This document shows positions 35,601-37,343 of a DNA stretch of 37,343 nucleotides, one piece after another (within the stretch, counting starts at the first letter, position 1; each line of letters opens with the position of its first letter). The position numbers and the translations under genes are program-made. The stretch is from an uncultured Dorea sp. (GTDB taxonomy: Bacteria; Bacillota; Clostridia; Lachnospirales; Lachnospiraceae). The DNA is taken from assembly GCA_947652615.1 (NCBI GenBank), contig CANTDX010000038.1, positions 1-37,343 on the forward strand, read 5' to 3'. The notes beneath the pieces were generated by a model. That model was not told the DNA's origin. It ran no database searches and saw nothing but the letters and a program-made list of their open reading frames with translations.

Positions 35601-35723
35601 TTATCCCCGGATACTCCCCTCCTTCTCATTGAATTCCCAGATATCACCATGCCACCAACGCAATACCTTTCCCCAAAGGACAGATAATTTATCAATGTTT
35701 CCAGAACTGTTATTAATTTGCAT
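35601..35723 (-). CDS. Small protein of 40 residues, possible gene remnant
   Basis: An open frame of 40 codons with a good ribosome site (GGGAGG eight bases before the ATG). It begins MQINNSSGN and contains a Trp-rich stretch (LWGKVLRWWHGDIWEF). The DNA around its start (35704-35760) is similar to the start of the decayed gene at about 36177-36222, so it is probably the truncated first part of a related gene rather than a complete small protein. Function unknown. Together with the promoter above, it accounts for the 320 bases between 35451 and 35770. Confidence 0.4.
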   Translation of the reverse strand: MQINNSSGNIDKLSVLWGKVLRWWHGDIWEFNEKEGSIRG

Positions 35724-35770
35724 TACACGACCTCCCTAAATGGAAAGAAACACCATTACAACATCTTTTC

Positions 35771-36188
35771 CTAATATGTCCCATTCCAAATAGCCTGATA
35801 AGCTGCCCTGGAATTATACTCTTTCCCCTGTACATAAGAACTCGCGTAACCTGGCGCCTGCTTTGCCACATAACTCGCGAAAGTCGTCTCCCACGGCCGC
35901 ATTAACTCCTGGAATCTGTCTGCTGCTGCATCCTCCAGCGCCAGCCTTGTATTCTCCAACTTCTTATCTATCTTCTTTTCCACTGCATCTCTCAAAACCT
36001 TTATTTGATCTTCCGATAACCCCAATCCTGATTTGTATACATATGAAAGCTCTGTCTTTAGATTATCTGGAGTATTGGCAATTCCGACACTTTCTTAAGG
36101 TGTTCATAATTCTCTTTAAGTTCTCCTTCCCATTTCACACCTTAAGAAGATGTGGTACTGCCACCTCCATGGCATCGAACTGTTATTA
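35771..36188 (-). pseudogene. Decayed gene for a short helical protein of unknown function
   Basis: The last part is an open 84-codon frame (35771-36025) that starts only with a TTG and has no ribosome site. Upstream, protein-like sequence continues in another frame: GVKWEGELKENYEHLKK in one frame, then ESVGIANTPDNLKTELSYVYKSG in the frame of the final part. A further shift leads back to an NNSSMPW segment that matches the start of the 40-residue frame at 35723. The ribosome site and start codon present at 35723 are missing here, apparently deleted. I read this as one gene of roughly 130 codons broken by at least two frameshifts and a deletion. The product was mainly helical; I do not recognise the family. 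Confidence 0.5.
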
Positions 36189-36255
36189 AAAGAAACACCC
36201 GACTTTATCGTTGCAACATCTTTATGCGGTGTTCCTCCTTAATATTTTATTTGTT

Positions 36256-36513
36256 CTATAAGAACAGAAGCTCAATTTGAAAAGCTTTGTCTCTACTTAA
36301 ATATGCAATCGTACCATCATATTTATTCAAAATTCGTTCCACATTTTTTAATCCGTATCCATGTCTCATTTTATCCTTTTTCACAGATATTGGCCTTCCC
36401 TTATACAATAAATGCAATCTGCGAAAAAATATCAGACTACGATTTCCCCTAAATTTATACCATTCCCGACAATACTTACATATAGAATTATCCAATCTAG
36501 CCTTAATACCCAT
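36256..36513 (-). pseudogene. Internally deleted sensor histidine kinase
   Basis: An 85-codon open frame made of two distant parts of a GHKL histidine kinase. It starts at the same place relative to the response regulator stop as the kinase at 273 (shared CATTACAG-TTCCCCCTGTACA junction), with about 40 degraded codons. It then jumps to the G2 box and end of the ATPase domain (HGYGLKNVERILNKYDG followed by QIELLFL). Nearly all membrane helices, the dimerisation region and most of the ATPase domain are gone, so it cannot be a working kinase. Confidence 0.65.
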
Positions 36514-36720
36514 TACAGATTCCCCCTGTACAAACTAATTATCCATCAGAACCCGTCGATTCCATCCACCTTACACTTATAAAAATACCATAAATTAATT
36601 TTTTTCATCCTATTGTCCTTAAAAACTCATTTTTGACTGTGAAAAATTCTAAATCCGCACTTTCATTCCGCAAGAATATAATATTTCCCCCATTTACATT
36701 ATGAAACGCACCTTTATCAT
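36511..36720 (-). repeat. Decayed copy of the LytTR cassette promoter and flanking gene ends
   Basis: This 210-base stretch matches three separate parts of the left-end cassette. Bases 36511-36532 equal 271-292 with one difference (end of the response regulator, LYRGNL-stop). Bases about 36585-36650 match 1020-1090, the response regulator promoter with its 20-nt-spaced repeats. Bases about 36660-36720 match 1105-1160, the final codons of the 187-residue protein (NVNGGN against DVNNGK). The response regulator body is deleted. Confidence 0.7.
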
Positions 36721-36723
36721 CTT

Positions 36724-37343
36724 TTATTTTTCTGCCAGCATGACCTTACAGCGCTTTTTATAACATGCAATTCCATATTTCAGGATATTCTCTACCCCAT
36801 CATCTTCAAGGTCATCTTCATACTTTGTATATTCGATCTGTCTTAATGCCGCCTTGCATACCTCATCCAGATCTCCGTCATGAGCATATTTTACTTCTAT
36901 GATGATCCCCATATCCCCGGTATCCGGTTCTGCAAGGATATCCGCATATCCCTCTCCCATCTCCCGGTTGGAAGAAATCCCCCACCGGGTTTTCACTCCT
37001 AAGATTCCAAGCAGAACACCATGATAGAAGTTCTCTTTCATCTCTGTTCTTGCGGCCGTATCCCGGATACTGATGGTCTTCCTTAAATATTCCGTAAATA
37101 TCTTTTCTACATTTTCCGCGTCTTTATTCCGCAAAGCGTCACAGAAGCGGTTCAGCATGTCCCCGTCTTCCCGGACATTCTCCTTAAAGAATTCCATGAT
37201 CTGCGTCTCAAAAATATCCCGGATCGCCAGATTAGGAATCGCCAGTTTCATCCGTCTCCCCTCAGCCTTCCCGCGCTGGGTCAGATACCCGGTGGTAAAA
37301 AGAAGGCTCCAGATATTGTCAATGGACTGATAAACTTCCGCAT
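36724..37343 (-). CDS. AAA-ATPase-like / PD-(D/E)XK nuclease family protein, C-terminal part (runs off the window)
   Basis: The open frame continues through the right edge, so only the last 206 or so codons are visible. The sequence IDNIWSLLFTTGYLTQRGK, then LAIPNLAIRDIFE, then EMKENFYHGVLLGILG and GYADILAEPDTGDMGIIIEVKYA is the C-terminal half of the AAA-ATPase-like/DUF1703 family. The Asp and the E-V-K residues form the PD-(D/E)XK-like site. The ATPase half should lie beyond position 37343. Such genes are found in many copies in gut bacteria; the role is unknown. The stop codon lies four bases from the remnant of the 187-residue protein, so the gene may have landed there. Confidence 0.85.
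   Translation of the reverse strand, partial: AEVYQSIDNIWSLLFTTGYLTQRGKAEGRRMKLAIPNLAIRDIFETQIMEFFKENVREDGDMLNRFCDALRNKDAENVEKIFTEYLRKTISIRDTAARTEMKENFYHGVLLGILGVKTRWGISSNREMGEGYADILAEPDTGDMGIIIEVKYAHDGDLDEVCKAALRQIEYTKYEDDLEDDGVENILKYGIACYKKRCKVMLAEK

Noticed and set aside
36092..36148. 12-base inverted repeat (TTCTTAAGGTGT and complement) 33 bases apart
   Set aside because: No T-run, no target duplication and it lies inside a decayed gene. It may be chance; not called as a terminator or insertion sequence end.
36140..36222. Possible AgrD-like peptide precursor next to the kinase remnant
   Set aside because: The frames give only four codons after the ribosome site (MLQR-stop) or a peptide without the amphipathic helix, Cys and acidic tail. 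The region fits better as the damaged start of the helical gene.
1..37343. CRISPR array, tRNA, rRNA, insertion sequence or riboswitch
   Set aside because: No regularly spaced repeats, no cloverleaf with CCA-type acceptor pattern, no transposase-like frame and no recognisable riboswitch leader were seen by eye; a covariance-model search would be needed to exclude small RNAs.

Overview
The window looks like chromosomal DNA from a Lachnospiraceae-type member of the Clostridia, in the Dorea / Clostridium scindens neighbourhood. The evidence is the tig-clpP-clpX-lon-ysxC block, a prfB that needs a programmed +1 frameshift, a threonine operon using the phosphoglycerate-mutase-like 'proposed homoserine kinase', strong AAGGAGG ribosome binding sites, a moderate GC content in core genes, and several families typical of gut clostridia (GBS-Bsp-like repeats, cytidylate-kinase-like proteins, DUF4869). 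The species is inferred, not shown.

Layout. Positions 1-1760 (minus strand) hold a LytTR two-component cassette: a 187-residue protein of unknown function, a LytTR response regulator, and a histidine kinase that stops after 89 residues. Positions 1851-4634 (plus) encode a secreted six-repeat GBS-Bsp protein with an NlpC/P60-like peptidase domain, followed by an AT-rich PIN toxin/partner pair (4651-5297). Positions 5357-7745 (minus) are a polar amino acid ABC transporter operon, and 7961-9499 is an unaccompanied sulfite/nitrite reductase.

The core block runs on the minus strand. From 17.1 kb down to 9.6 kb it is tig, clpP, clpX, lon, ysxC and an AI-2E family membrane protein, that is, protein folding and quality control plus ribosome assembly. 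A lipoprotein gene and a DJ-1/PfpI gene lie at 17.2-18.4 kb, divergent from a CYTH phosphatase gene (plus). From 26.4 kb down to 19.0 kb come secA, prfB, hom, the putative homoserine kinase and aspartate kinase; the last three form a threonine pathway unit. A LysR regulator and a eukaryotic-type hisA (26.6-28.2 kb) are divergent from a gene fusing a PQ-loop membrane domain to an SGNH-like domain. EcsC-like and cytidylate-kinase-like genes follow (29.5-30.9 kb).

Positions 31-37.3 kb are accessory and AT-rich: a WYL regulator, DUF4869, a second PIN toxin-antitoxin operon, an XRE regulator with membrane segments, an AAA/DUF4143 ATPase, decayed short genes, and a partial AAA-like/PD-(D/E)XK protein at the right edge.

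The most unusual observation is that 36.26-36.72 kb is a decayed second copy of the LytTR cassette at the left end. It keeps the promoter region with its 20-nt-spaced repeats, the last codons of the response regulator, the start and end of the kinase fused by an internal deletion, and the last codons of the 187-residue protein. The two copies, about 36 kb apart, point to a mobile or repeatedly duplicated signalling cassette. No tRNA, rRNA, CRISPR array or intact insertion sequence was seen.
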